A DNA stretch of 64,000 nucleotides from Thalassospira sp. MCCC 1A03138. GTDB taxonomy: Bacteria > Pseudomonadota > Alphaproteobacteria > Rhodospirillales > Thalassospiraceae. The stretch's first letter is position 1; each line of letters begins with the position of its first letter. The stretch spans positions 157,133 through 221,132 of the forward strand of contig NZ_JFJY01000008.1 of assembly GCF_002115785.1 (NCBI RefSeq). Direction: 5' to 3'. The translations under genes and the position numbers were made by a program. Shown piece after piece: positions 34,798-43,007 of this stretch. The notes under the pieces were generated by a model, which was not told where the DNA came from, searched no databases, and saw only the letters and a program-made list of their open reading frames with translations.

Positions 34798-35775
34798 ATG
34801 AATCTGTTTCGCATCCGCCCGCACGAGCCGAAATCCACCGGCGATGATCGCCCTGCGCAATCCTTATGGCGTTATATCTGGCTGATGAGCGGCCGGCACC
34901 AGATCGTTGTCTGCCTGATTGCCATATCGGTTGCCGTCCTTGGCATTGTGCCGCTGGAACTGCAACGCAGGCTTGTCGATGATGCGATCAGCAAACAGGA
35001 CATGTCGCTTCTGACCGTGCTGGCGGTGATCTATCTGGCGGTGGTGCTGGTGCAGTCGGCAGCCAAATTCACGCTTCGGATTTACGAAGGCTGGCTCAGT
35101 GAAAGTGCGATCCGTCATAACCGCCGCCATCTCAGCCGCCTTTACGCCGAAGACCGCACCGGCAATGGCGAAGGCGAAAACGGTCGGGCGGTATCGATCA
35201 TCGGATCGGAAATCGAAAAACTCGGCGGGTTTGTGGGCGATGGCCTTTCGCAGCCGGTCGTCAATGCCGGGATGCTGATTTTCGGGATCGGCTATATGGT
35301 CAGTGTCGAGCCGATCATTGGTCTGATCGGCATTCTTGCCCTGATCCCGCAAATCGCACTGGTGCCCGTCATTCAAAAACAGATCAACCGGCTGATTGAA
35401 AAGCGCGTGGAAAAAATGCGCGAAATCAGCGACGAGCTAAGCGAACTCCACCCCGGCGAAGATGACGATCACAAGGAACTTCTGGATCCGATCCATCGCG
35501 GCATCAGTTATCTTTATAACAACCGCATGTGGTTTTTCATCCTCAAGTTCGGGATGAAAACCCTGATCAATCTGCTGAATGCCCTTGCCCCGCTTTGCGT
35601 GCTGGTCGTCGGTGGTTATCTTGCGATCAAGGGCGAAACATCGGTCGGGATTATTGTCGCCTTCATTTCCGGCTTTGACCGGATGTCATCACCAATGCGC
35701 GAATTGCTGTCCTATTACCGGATGGCGGCACAGGCAGCCGTACAGCACAGAATGATCGCGAAATGGATGAATTGA
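34798..35775 (+). CDS. ABC exporter transmembrane domain protein without an ATPase domain
   Basis: Protein of 325 residues that resembles the membrane half (ABC_membrane, type I exporter fold) of MsbA-like transporters. Predicted helices lie near residues 33-55, 70-95, 155-195 (two) and 250-295, with the long polar intracellular loops in between (SESAIRHNRRHLSRLYAED; RLIEKRVEKMREISDELSEL). The last segment GFDRMSSPMRELLSYYRMAAQAAVQHRMIAKW is where an exporter would lead into the ATP-binding domain, but the frame stops there. No Walker motifs occur in it or within 16 bases downstream, where ATP12 converges. Whether it uses an ATPase encoded elsewhere, or works without one, is open. Preceded by a weak ribosome site (CGGTCC). 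Confidence 0.85.
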   Translation: MNLFRIRPHEPKSTGDDRPAQSLWRYIWLMSGRHQIVVCLIAISVAVLGIVPLELQRRLVDDAISKQDMSLLTVLAVIYLAVVLVQSAAKFTLRIYEGWLSESAIRHNRRHLSRLYAEDRTGNGEGENGRAVSIIGSEIEKLGGFVGDGLSQPVVNAGMLIFGIGYMVSVEPIIGLIGILALIPQIALVPVIQKQINRLIEKRVEKMREISDELSELHPGEDDDHKELLDPIHRGISYLYNNRMWFFILKFGMKTLINLLNALAPLCVLVVGGYLAIKGETSVGIIVAFISGFDRMSSPMRELLSYYRMAAQAAVQHRMIAKWMN

Positions 35776-35791
35776 TCAGGGCAACGAATGT

Positions 35792-36511
35792 TTATCGCTG
35801 CCCGATCAGATCAAGATACCGCCCCGCGGCCAGCAGTTCGGCCCGATGACGTTCGCGGCGCGCGACGGCTTCGGCGTCGGCCCCCCAATGTTCGATGGAA
35901 TAGTTTTCATCAAGCTGGGAAACTTCAAACGCCTGTTCGGCACTGATCCGGCGCCGCAGGGTTGCCAGACCGATGATGACCGATCCCGAAACCGTCGTCA
36001 GGGTGTGAAGGGCTGTCAGATGGTAATCATCAAGCGCCTCGACCTCGTCCTGTATGCGCAGAAGGGCCTCGTCTTCCTGCGTGATCGGCATGACGCCCTC
36101 GGTCACTTTCAGCGAAATACCCAGTTCATGATGCGCCCAGTCAATTAACGGCTGCCATGCTTCGGCCTGCTGGCGCACAAGATCATCGGGGAAAGATGCG
36201 CGATAGCATAACAGGTCAGACCGGCCAAACCCGGTCAGCTCCGCAATCACCGCAAACCGGTGCGGGCGCACCCGGTCAATCGCGGTCGCGGCCAGTTGCA
36301 TGATCGGCATCGTGGTCGGCAGAACCTTTTCGCCCTGCGCATCCCATTCAGCCGCAATTTCATGCGCCAGCCGTTCGGCGGGCAATACGAATTCGGCCTT
36401 GGACGGCGATTTTACAGGCCTTCCGTCCAGATGAATACGCCAGCCCTGCGCATCTTCGTCGCGCACGGCTTCGGCTTTTTTATAAAAACGGTTGATCGAT
36501 TTTGTAAGCAT
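35792..36511 (-). CDS. ATP12 family F1-ATPase assembly chaperone
   Basis: Assembly factor of 239 residues. Its mitochondrial counterpart binds the F1 alpha subunit; alphaproteobacteria are the main bacterial group with this gene. Typical stretches are INRFYKKAEAV, WRIHLDGRPVKSPSKAEFVLP in parts, LAHEIAAEWDAQGE, the conserved MPIMQLAATAIDR, GRSDLLCYRA and WQPLIDWAHHELG. A TTG at 36586 would lengthen it, but ATG 36511 matches the usual start. It converges on the orphan ABC gene, and its 5' side faces the ABC importer promoter. Confidence 0.92.
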   Translation of the reverse strand: MLTKSINRFYKKAEAVRDEDAQGWRIHLDGRPVKSPSKAEFVLPAERLAHEIAAEWDAQGEKVLPTTMPIMQLAATAIDRVRPHRFAVIAELTGFGRSDLLCYRASFPDDLVRQQAEAWQPLIDWAHHELGISLKVTEGVMPITQEDEALLRIQDEVEALDDYHLTALHTLTTVSGSVIIGLATLRRRISAEQAFEVSQLDENYSIEHWGADAEAVARRERHRAELLAAGRYLDLIGQR

Positions 36512-36604
36512 GATGGCGATATGCCCAAATCCGTTTCCATGTGCAAGCGATTTGATGGGACCGCCATCTTCAAAGGCGATTATCAATAATTACTGTATAA
36601 TTTT

Positions 36605-36648
36605 TGGTCAATTTACCCCATTGACCATTTATTAAACAACCGTACTCT
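36605..36648 (+). promoter_or_regulatory. Promoter of the ABC importer with an overlapping operator-like inverted repeat
   Basis: TGGTCAAT (36605-36612) and ATTGACCA (36620-36627) form a perfect 8-bp inverted repeat with a 7-base spacer. The right arm contains TTGACC (36621-36626), which with TACTCT (36643-36648) and a 16-base spacer makes a plausible sigma-70 promoter. A dimeric repressor bound here would block the -35 box. GGTCAAT recurs at 36733. Confidence 0.5.
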
Positions 36649-36776
36649 GCCCGTAACGGTCCCTTCATATCAGGAAAACCGAGAAAAAAGGGATTTGGCA
36701 CAGGCATTGCTGTGCGATCAGGGGTATCATTCGGTCAATGGGTCGTCAAAAAGACCCGAAACAGGAGGCTTCATTA

Positions 36777-37799
36777 ATGGTGAGACTTAAAGCGCGACTA
36801 CTTGGCGCGACCGTCGGCATTGCCGTTGCACTTGGTGCGCAATCCGCCATGGCCCAGATGGCGATCAAATTCACACTCGACTGGAAATTCGAAGGCCCGG
36901 CAGCACCCTATGTGCTGGCAAAGAAAAAGGGCTATTTCGACGATGAAGGCCTTGATGTCACGATTGATTCCGGCAACGGCTCGGTTGGTTCGATCACACG
37001 CGTTGCCAGTGGCGCCTATGATGTCGGATTTGCCGATATCAACTCGATGCTGGAATTCAATGCATCGAACCCCGATCGCGCGATGAAGTCGATCTTCATG
37101 GTTTATGACCGCCCGCCCTTCTCGCTTTTCATGCTGAAAAAAAGCGGCATCACCAACCCAGAAGACCTGATTGGCAAAACGCTTGGCGCGCCGGTGTTCG
37201 ATGCATCACGCAAGCTGTTCCCGGCCTTTGCACAGGCAACCGGGCTTAAGCTTGATGACGTCAAATGGGAAAGCATGGACCCGCCGCTGCGCGAACCGAT
37301 GCTGGTGCGTGGTGACGTGGATGCGATCACGGGGCACTATTTCACGTCGATCCTGAACCTTCAGGCACAGGGCATTTCAAAGGATGACCTGACCGTTTTC
37401 AAATATTTCGATTACGGCATGGATTTCTATGGCAATGCGATGATCGCATCGGCCGACATGATGGAAAACCATCCGGAAGAACTGCGTGCGTTCCTGCGTG
37501 CGGTCGTCAAGGGATGGCGTGATGCGATTGCCAACCCCGAAGAAGCCATTGCAGCACTTAAGGAAACCGATCCGCTGATTGACCCGGCCCTTGAATTGCA
37601 GCGCCTTCAGATGACGATTGATGACAACGTCGTCACCGAAGTAACCCTTAAAGAAGGCATGGGCCAGATCAAGACTGATCGCATGAACAAGGCGATTGAT
37701 CAGGTCAGCCTGGCATTTGGCATTGAAAACAAGCCGAGTGTTGCGGACATCTTCACCGACATTTTCATGCCCGGTGAAAAAGACCGGATGCTGAAATAA
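36777..37799 (+). CDS. ABC importer substrate-binding protein, NMT1/THI5-SsuA class
   Basis: Periplasmic receptor of 340 residues. A signal peptide covers about 1-26 (GAQSAMAQM), followed by IKFTLDWKFEGPAAPYVLAKKKGYFDDEGLDVTID in parts, the opening fold of the ThiY/SsuA/TauA group. SGAYDVGFADIN, LIGKTLGAPVFDASRK and the MLVRGDVDAITGHYFTS segment follow. ATG 36777 with AGGAGG 8 bases upstream is clearly the start. It heads a three-gene importer operon and is followed by an intercistronic hairpin that may raise its expression over the ATPase. The ligand could be a pyrimidine, sulfonate or similar compound; no thiamin riboswitch is present, which argues against a simple thiamin-precursor role. 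Confidence 0.88.
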   Translation: MVRLKARLLGATVGIAVALGAQSAMAQMAIKFTLDWKFEGPAAPYVLAKKKGYFDDEGLDVTIDSGNGSVGSITRVASGAYDVGFADINSMLEFNASNPDRAMKSIFMVYDRPPFSLFMLKKSGITNPEDLIGKTLGAPVFDASRKLFPAFAQATGLKLDDVKWESMDPPLREPMLVRGDVDAITGHYFTSILNLQAQGISKDDLTVFKYFDYGMDFYGNAMIASADMMENHPEELRAFLRAVVKGWRDAIANPEEAIAALKETDPLIDPALELQRLQMTIDDNVVTEVTLKEGMGQIKTDRMNKAIDQVSLAFGIENKPSVADIFTDIFMPGEKDRMLK

Positions 37800-37821
37800 C
37801 CGGCACTTCAGACCACGCAAA

Positions 37822-37844
37822 CGGGGCCGGGCAAACCGGCCCCG
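37822..37844 (+). other. Intercistronic stem-loop after the substrate-binding protein gene
   Basis: CGGGGCCGG (37822-37830) pairs perfectly with CCGGCCCCG (37836-37844) around GCAAA. No U-run follows, so it should not terminate fully; such hairpins usually shield the upstream message from 3' decay and give more binding protein than ATPase. Confidence 0.7.
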
Positions 37845-37876
37845 ATACATAATAAATCATCAGGATACGCAGGGGG

Positions 37877-38671
37877 ATGACTGCCGTGTCGAAAAGCTTT
37901 GTCGAACTCGACAATGTCCGGCTTCGTTACAGCGAAGGTGACGATCTGGCATTGGAAACAACAAACATGAAGATCAACAAGGGCGAATTCATTGCCGTTG
38001 TCGGTCCTTCGGGATGTGGCAAGTCATCGCTGCTGAAACTGGTATCGGGATTGATGCCCCCCAGCGAAGGCACGGTTATCGTCGATAACAAGGAAGTTTC
38101 CGGGCCGCTCAAGATCGTCGGCATGGCATTCCAGAACCCGACCCTTCTGCCATGGCGCACGACCCTTGATAACGTCCTGCTGCCGATGGAAATCGTCAAA
38201 CCGCATCGCAACCGCCTGCGCAAGCATCGGACCGAATATGAAGACCGCGCGCGAAAGCTTCTGGCCAGTGTCGGGCTTGCCGGGCACGAAGACAAATACC
38301 CGTGGGAATTGTCAGGCGGGATGCAGCAACGCGCATCGCTTTGCCGGTCGCTGATCCATGAACCCGATCTTCTGATGCTGGACGAGCCGTTCGGTGCCCT
38401 TGATGCCTTCACCCGCGAAGAGCTTTGGGACATCCTGCAAAATCTTTGGATGGTGCGGCCCTTTACAGTGATCCTGGTGACCCATGATCTGCGCGAAGCA
38501 GCCTATCTCGCCGATACGATTTATGTGATGTCCAAGCGCCCGGGTACGATTTTGGTCCAGCGTGAAAACACCCTACCCCGCCCGCGCGATCAGGAAACGA
38601 CATTCACGCAGCCCTTCACCGATCTGGTCCACGAATTGCGCAGTCACATCCGTGACGTGCGCGCGGCATAA
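37877..38671 (+). CDS. ABC importer ATP-binding protein (SsuB/TauB class)
   Basis: Cytosolic ATPase of 264 residues for the importer. Walker A is VVGPSGCGKSSLLK, the Q-loop region VGMAFQNPTLLPWRTTLDNVLLP, signature LSGGMQQRASLCRSL, Walker B LLMLDEPFGALDAFTRE, and the H-loop VTHDLREAAYLADTI. The LPWRTTLDN sequence is typical of nitrate/sulfonate/taurine-type ATPases. ATG 37877 directly abuts an AGGGGG, so GTG 37886, 9 bases after it, may be the true start. It lies 77 bases after the binding protein gene and 18 before the permease. Confidence 0.93.
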   Translation: MTAVSKSFVELDNVRLRYSEGDDLALETTNMKINKGEFIAVVGPSGCGKSSLLKLVSGLMPPSEGTVIVDNKEVSGPLKIVGMAFQNPTLLPWRTTLDNVLLPMEIVKPHRNRLRKHRTEYEDRARKLLASVGLAGHEDKYPWELSGGMQQRASLCRSLIHEPDLLMLDEPFGALDAFTREELWDILQNLWMVRPFTVILVTHDLREAAYLADTIYVMSKRPGTILVQRENTLPRPRDQETTFTQPFTDLVHELRSHIRDVRAA

Positions 38672-38689
38672 GGGAAGGTTGAAAGCATC

Positions 38690-39460
38690 ATGGCCAAGAA
38701 AAAAGACCTCTCCAAAGCCACTCCCTGGATCAGTGCAATCGGGCTTTTCGTGATCTGGGAACTGATTGTCCGGATTTTCAATATTCCGGTCTATATCCTG
38801 CCGACACCGTCGGAAAGCATCATGGTCGGCTGGGATTTCCGCGGTGCGATCTGGATGCATGCGGTTCATACGCTTTATACGACCCTGGCGGGCTTTGCCA
38901 TTGCGGTTGTGTTTGGCGTGGTTCTGGGCGCGCTTGTCGGGTCCAGCAAGGCGGTTTATGACGCGGCCAACCCGCTTCTGGTCGGGTTCAATTCGGTGCC
39001 AAAGGTGGCACTGGTCCCGGTTCTTGTCATGTGGTTTGGCATCGGTACGGTGCCCGCGATCATCACCGCATTCCTGATTTCGTTCTTCCCGATTGTGGTC
39101 AATGTGGCGACGGGACTGGCAACGCTTGAACCCGAATTGCGCGATGTGTTGCGATCCCTTGGCGCGACCCGGCGCGATATTCTGGTCAAGGTCGGCTTCC
39201 CTCGCGCCATGCCCTATTTCTTTGCATCGCTCAAGGTTGCGATCACGCTGGCCTTTGTCGGTTCGGTGATTTCCGAAACCGTCGCATCAAACCTTGGTGT
39301 TGGCTATCTGATGTTGTCGGCATCATCGAAATTCAACATGCCGCTGGTGTTTGCCGGGTTGCTGGTGATCGCGGTGATGGGGATTGCGATGTACGAGCTG
39401 TTTAACATCATCGAACGCCGGTCCACCAAATGGGCCAATCGCGGAAATCCGACCAATTAA
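38690..39460 (+). CDS. ABC importer permease (SsuC/TauC class)
   Basis: Inner-membrane permease of 256 residues with six predicted helices. The family segments are YILPTPSESIMVGW, the LGALVGSSKAVYDAANPLLVGFNSVPKVALVPVLVMWFGIG stretch in parts, and the ATPase-docking EAA loop ELRDVLRSLGATRRDILVKVGFPRAMPYFFASLK in parts. It completes the importer with the two upstream genes and is followed by a bidirectional terminator. ATG 38690 lies after AGGGAAGG with normal spacing. Confidence 0.93.
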   Translation: MAKKKDLSKATPWISAIGLFVIWELIVRIFNIPVYILPTPSESIMVGWDFRGAIWMHAVHTLYTTLAGFAIAVVFGVVLGALVGSSKAVYDAANPLLVGFNSVPKVALVPVLVMWFGIGTVPAIITAFLISFFPIVVNVATGLATLEPELRDVLRSLGATRRDILVKVGFPRAMPYFFASLKVAITLAFVGSVISETVASNLGVGYLMLSASSKFNMPLVFAGLLVIAVMGIAMYELFNIIERRSTKWANRGNPTN

Positions 39461-39487
39461 GAGCTTCGTCGCACCGCTTGGGCACAC

Positions 39488-39514
39488 AAAAGGCCGGGAA
39501 AACCCCGGCCTTTT
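39488..39514. terminator. Bidirectional terminator between the ABC importer and dienelactone hydrolase genes
   Basis: AAAAGGCCGGG and CCCGGCCTTTT enclose a short A-rich loop, with a T-run on each strand. It serves the importer operon from the left and the hydrolase gene from the right. Confidence 0.85.
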
Positions 39515-39540
39515 GATGTTCTGGCGATTGCGATAAAGCC

Positions 39541-40365
39541 TTAGGACAGATGGGCGTCAAAGAAACCCATCGTGCGTTCCCACGCCAGTTTGGCATCCTC
39601 GGCGTCATAACGGCCACCGGTCGGATTGGCAAAGGCGTGGTCGGCCTCGTACCAGAAAATCTGGTAATCGGTTTTCCCGGCTTCCTTGAGGGATTCCTCG
39701 AACCCGTTGACCATCGATTTGTTGATGCTTTTATCAAGGGTGCCGAAATGCCCCATCAGCGGCGCGTTCAGGGTTGAAACCTGCTCGGCGGTCTTTTTGA
39801 CATTGCCGTAATAGACAACAACCGCATCGACATCGGCGGCAAGCGCGGTATTGAGCGACCAGCCACCACCAAAGCACCAGCCAACCGTTCCCACCTTGCC
39901 GGTTGAATCCTTGTGATTTTTAAGGAATTTGACGGCTTCCTGCAATTTTTCGGTGGCAATCGCCGGATTGACCCCCGACATCAGCGCCTTTGCGCCGTCG
40001 GCCGTGGTTGCGGGTGGCTTGCCATACAGATCAACCGCAAGCGCGATATAACCCTGCTTGGCATATTCTGCCGCAACCGCGCGGATCTGATCATTAAGGC
40101 CCCACCATTCATGGATCAGAATGACGGTCGGGGCCGGAAGGGTTGCCGGCATGGCGATTTCGGCGGTCATTTTTTCCCCGCCCGGCGTAGTGATGGTCAC
40201 GGGGGACAATGTCGATCCGGCGGCATGGGCCAAAATCGGATCGGCCAGAATAACCGCAAGCGGCAAGGCAACCGCGCCTTTAAGGAACAGACGACGATCT
40301 TCATCCGTGGCCTTCGGCGGCGGGCCGAGATGGTCGTTTACGCCACATCCGTCAAGCGTGCACAT
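39541..40365 (-). CDS. Dienelactone hydrolase family protein with Tat signal
   Basis: Alpha/beta hydrolase of 274 residues. An N-terminal twin-arginine signal is visible (DRRLFLKGAVALPLAVIL, cleavage near AHAAG at about residue 50), so the enzyme should be exported folded. The catalytic cysteine is in GWCFGGG and the histidine in ADHAFANP; a conserved HEWWGLND segment carries the usual glutamate. ATG 40365 follows GAGGAGG, better than the TTG at 40371. Dienelactone itself is an unlikely substrate, since no aromatic degradation genes are nearby. Confidence 0.88.
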   Translation of the reverse strand: MCTLDGCGVNDHLGPPPKATDEDRRLFLKGAVALPLAVILADPILAHAAGSTLSPVTITTPGGEKMTAEIAMPATLPAPTVILIHEWWGLNDQIRAVAAEYAKQGYIALAVDLYGKPPATTADGAKALMSGVNPAIATEKLQEAVKFLKNHKDSTGKVGTVGWCFGGGWSLNTALAADVDAVVVYYGNVKKTAEQVSTLNAPLMGHFGTLDKSINKSMVNGFEESLKEAGKTDYQIFWYEADHAFANPTGGRYDAEDAKLAWERTMGFFDAHLS

Positions 40366-40644
40366 ATTCAAGCCTCCTCTGTCTTGTTACGATCAGGCGT
40401 TTTATCAGGTTGCATTTGGCATGATGCTCTTCGCGTCTTCATTTCGCAAGAAGCGAAGAATTTGCAAATCACACTCGCGTCATAAATCCCTGTCACCCCA
40501 AAGAGTACGCACTCAAACCCGTTACAGATCAACCCTTTGTACCGGCATCCTGGCAATTGTCATGCAAATGTCCCCTTGCCCTGTCTGCTGTTGCCTGCTT
40601 TAACAGCCAAACGTCGATCCTGTTCCCAATCATCCGAGGAAATC

Positions 40645-41259
40645 ATGCGTACTATCGAAACGGTTCTTTTTGATCTGGGCGGCGTTCTGGTCGATTGGGA
40701 CCCACGGCATCTGTATCGCAAGATTTTCACCGACCCGGCCGAAATGGAACGTTTCCTGACCGAAATCTGTCATCCGCACTGGAATTTCCTGCATGACAAG
40801 GGTGCGCTTCGCTTTGCCAAATCGATCCCCGATCTTCAGCATCGCTATCCGGAATATAGCGACCAGATCGCGGCATGGATGGACCGCTGGCCGGAAATGA
40901 TGAAGGGGTCGATTGACCGCACCGTTCATATCCTTGAAGAACTGAAATCACGCGGCAATGTACGTTTGTTTGCGCTGACCAACTGGTCGGCGGATACATG
41001 GCCGCACGCGATTGAACGGTTCGGTTTCCTGAGCCATTTCGAAGGCATTCTGGTATCGGGTCAGGAAAAACTGGCCAAGCCCGATCCACAGATTTTCGAT
41101 CTGACGGCCGCACGCTTCAAACTTGATCCGCGCCAGACCCTGTTTATCGATGACAGTGAAAAGAACATTCAGCAGGCGCGCGAAATGGGCTTTGCCACCC
41201 ACTGGTTCCGCGATCCGATCCGCCTGCGCCGTGACCTGATGGAATATGGCCTGCTTTAA
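40645..41259 (+). CDS. HAD-IA family phosphatase
   Basis: HAD-type hydrolase of 204 residues. Motif I VLFDLGGVLVDWD, motif II LFALTNWS, motif III KLAKPDPQIFDL, and motif IV TLFIDDSEKNIQQAREMG are all in place. The VLVDWDPRHLYRKIF opening and short helical cap match the YihX/haloacid dehalogenase-like group that acts on small sugar phosphates. ATG 40645 follows CCGAGGA; the longer frame from 40537 is not conserved. It is monocistronic, converging on the SRPBCC gene. Confidence 0.9.
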   Translation: MRTIETVLFDLGGVLVDWDPRHLYRKIFTDPAEMERFLTEICHPHWNFLHDKGALRFAKSIPDLQHRYPEYSDQIAAWMDRWPEMMKGSIDRTVHILEELKSRGNVRLFALTNWSADTWPHAIERFGFLSHFEGILVSGQEKLAKPDPQIFDLTAARFKLDPRQTLFIDDSEKNIQQAREMGFATHWFRDPIRLRRDLMEYGLL

Positions 41260-41265
41260 AAGCAG

Positions 41266-41751
41266 TCAGTGGCGCTTGGCCGTCAGGTAATTGGCAAAGC
41301 ACTGTTCGAAAACATATTTCCAGCCGCTTTCATAGCCGTCGCGGACCATCGGGGCGATTTCGCCCAGATTTTTCCAGTCCCAATGCTTGAGCCGGATCAC
41401 ACAGCGGCCAAAGGCATTCTGTTCGAACGTGACGCTGATGCGGGTATAGGCCCCCTCTTCCCAGCCGGGATGCCAGGTAAAGGCAATATGCTCGCCCGCC
41501 TGCCAGATATCGACAGTGCCCCAGACCACCGGATCGCGGCCCTTGGCATGTTCGACAATCTTGCCACCAAGGCCCGGATTGATTTCGACCAATTTGCAGT
41601 TTTCACGCGCTAGCGAATGGCTGTCGGTCGGCCACCAATTGCCAAAGCCATTGGTGAATGCCTCGAACGCGTATTCCGGTTCGACCGGAACGGTGATTTC
41701 CACCCGGATCGGTTTCAGATCGTCATCTTTGTGATCGGCTTCAGGCAGCAT
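41266..41751 (-). CDS. SRPBCC domain protein (AHSA1-like)
   Basis: Lipid- or ligand-binding START-fold protein of 161 residues. It shows IRVEITVPVEPEYAFEAFTNGFGNWWP in parts, VWGTVDIWQAGEHIAFTWHPGWEEG in parts, and a C-terminal helix ending YVFEQCFANYLTAKRH. Function is unknown. Its ATG 41751 lies inside the end of the upstream HAD gene (11-base overlap), so the two are cotranslated. The start was chosen because it leaves a normal domain and the longer frame is the shadow of the HAD gene. Confidence 0.82.
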   Translation of the reverse strand: MLPEADHKDDDLKPIRVEITVPVEPEYAFEAFTNGFGNWWPTDSHSLARENCKLVEINPGLGGKIVEHAKGRDPVVWGTVDIWQAGEHIAFTWHPGWEEGAYTRISVTFEQNAFGRCVIRLKHWDWKNLGEIAPMVRDGYESGWKYVFEQCFANYLTAKRH

Positions 41752-42439
41752 CGCGGCCAGTTCCCCACATGGTTTCCAGCAATCCGGGCAGCTGATCGAA
41801 ATGATCAATCACGGCATGCGCCCCGGCATTGTTCAGCGTTTCAATATCGTGATACCCCCAACTGACACCAATCGACAGCATCCCCGCCGCCCGGCCCATT
41901 TCGATATCATAGGCGGTATCGCCAATGATCACCGCGTTGGGTGCATCCACGCCGGTTTCATCCATGGCGGCGTGCAACATCGACGGATGGGGTTTCGACG
42001 GATGATTGTCGCATGTCTGAAGGGTAACGAACCGGCCTTCAAGTGCGTTGCGCGCCAGCACGGCATCAAGCCCGCGACGCGCCTTGCCCGTCGCAACGCC
42101 CAAAAGCCAGTTGCGTGTGTCAAGTTCGGCCAGCATTTCGCGCACACCGGGGAAAAGCGGCTCGTAAAAATCCGGGGTCTGGCGCAATTCAAAGAATGCC
42201 GCCTTATAGGCCGCGGTGACACCTTCAATAATTGCGTCATCGATCATGCCCGGTGCTGCAAGCTTGCGGATCGCTTCAGGCAGGCTCAGACCGATGATGG
42301 TACGTGTCTTTTCAAGGCCGGGGCAATCAAGGTCATGTGCGGCAAAGGCATGATCCATGCAATGCGCAATCGCGTGCTGGCTATCAACCAGCGTACCGTC
42401 ACAATCAAATACCACAAGCCTGAGCGGATCGTTCGCCAT
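41741..42439 (-). CDS. HAD-IA hydrolase, phosphoglycolate phosphatase-like
   Basis: HAD phosphatase of 232 residues. Motif I LVVFDCDGTLVDSQHAI, cap helices, motif II LLGVATGKARRGLD, motif III SKPHPSML, motif IV AVIIGDTAYDIEMGRAAGM followed by GVSWGYHD, which is close to Gph. This gene is the one that usually lies between ATP12 and rluC in alphaproteobacteria; here other genes intervene. ATG 42439 preferred over TTG 42442. Overlaps the SRPBCC gene downstream. Confidence 0.9.
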   Translation of the reverse strand: MANDPLRLVVFDCDGTLVDSQHAIAHCMDHAFAAHDLDCPGLEKTRTIIGLSLPEAIRKLAAPGMIDDAIIEGVTAAYKAAFFELRQTPDFYEPLFPGVREMLAELDTRNWLLGVATGKARRGLDAVLARNALEGRFVTLQTCDNHPSKPHPSMLHAAMDETGVDAPNAVIIGDTAYDIEMGRAAGMLSIGVSWGYHDIETLNNAGAHAVIDHFDQLPGLLETMWGTGRDAA

Positions 42440-42642
42440 CAAAAGTCATCCAGTTCTGTTCATATCGCGGCGGAGATTATTCCAAAGTCCGCCAAAGATC
42501 GAGTCTCTAGCCCATGCAAAGTCGACGCATTTTTTGCTCTGCGGCAAGCAATGGAAACCAATGGTAAATTTCAACACACTTTCGAACACCCCAAGGTAGG
42601 ATTAGGATGCTTCTGTTAGCACGCAAACTGCGGAGGCTGAAC

Positions 42643-42915
42643 ATGCTCACACTTCGGGACTGCATCGATTTCAGCGATCTGAGCGAGGAGGAAATCCTCG
42701 CGATTGCCGAGTGTGAACACATCCCCCTTCTGACCGCCCTTGAGGAAGGCGAAAGCATGGTGCACACCCCACGGGGGCGCAAACGGATTGCTATTATGAT
42801 CAAAAGCCAGGCGGAAATGTGCGAACGTACGGGAAATACGGTCCATGCCCAACATCTGCGCCGGGTTCATGATGCGTTTATCAACCGTTTCGGCAAAGTG
42901 GTGACGCGCCCTTAA
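42643..42915 (+). CDS. Small conserved-looking protein of unknown function
   Basis: Protein of 90 residues. It reads LTLRDCIDFSDLSEEEILAIAECEHIP at its start in parts, then a helix and a C-terminal basic segment (GRKRIAIMIKSQAEMCERTG, RRVHDAFINRFGK). It is soluble and helical. The frame is open from 42607, but ATG 42643 has GGAGG 6 bases upstream. I do not recognise the family. A bidirectional terminator follows at 42954. Coding is supported by the ribosome site, normal codon use and a terminator placed right after it. Confidence 0.7.
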   Translation: MLTLRDCIDFSDLSEEEILAIAECEHIPLLTALEEGESMVHTPRGRKRIAIMIKSQAEMCERTGNTVHAQHLRRVHDAFINRFGKVVTRP

Positions 42916-42953
42916 ACGCAACAAACGATTGTCATCAACCGTTGACAGGGACG

Positions 42954-42981
42954 AAAAAGCCGACGCACTGCGTCGGCTTTT
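42954..42981. terminator. Bidirectional terminator between the small gene and rluC-like gene
   Basis: AAAAAGCCGACGC pairs with GCGTCGGCTTTT around ACT. A-run and T-run flank it, so it serves the 90-residue gene from the left and the pseudouridine synthase gene from the right. Confidence 0.85.
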
Positions 42982-43007
42982 CGCGTTTCGGAGGCTGCGC
43001 CTACCCG

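Noticed and set aside
35776..35791. Frameshifted ATPase domain after the orphan ABC membrane gene
   Set aside because: Only 16 bases lie before the convergent ATP12 stop, and no Walker or signature motif occurs in any frame nearby.
36590..36776. Thiamin pyrophosphate riboswitch ahead of the NMT1-class binding protein gene
   Set aside because: The CUGAGA and ACCUGAUC signatures are absent; only unrelated hairpins are seen.
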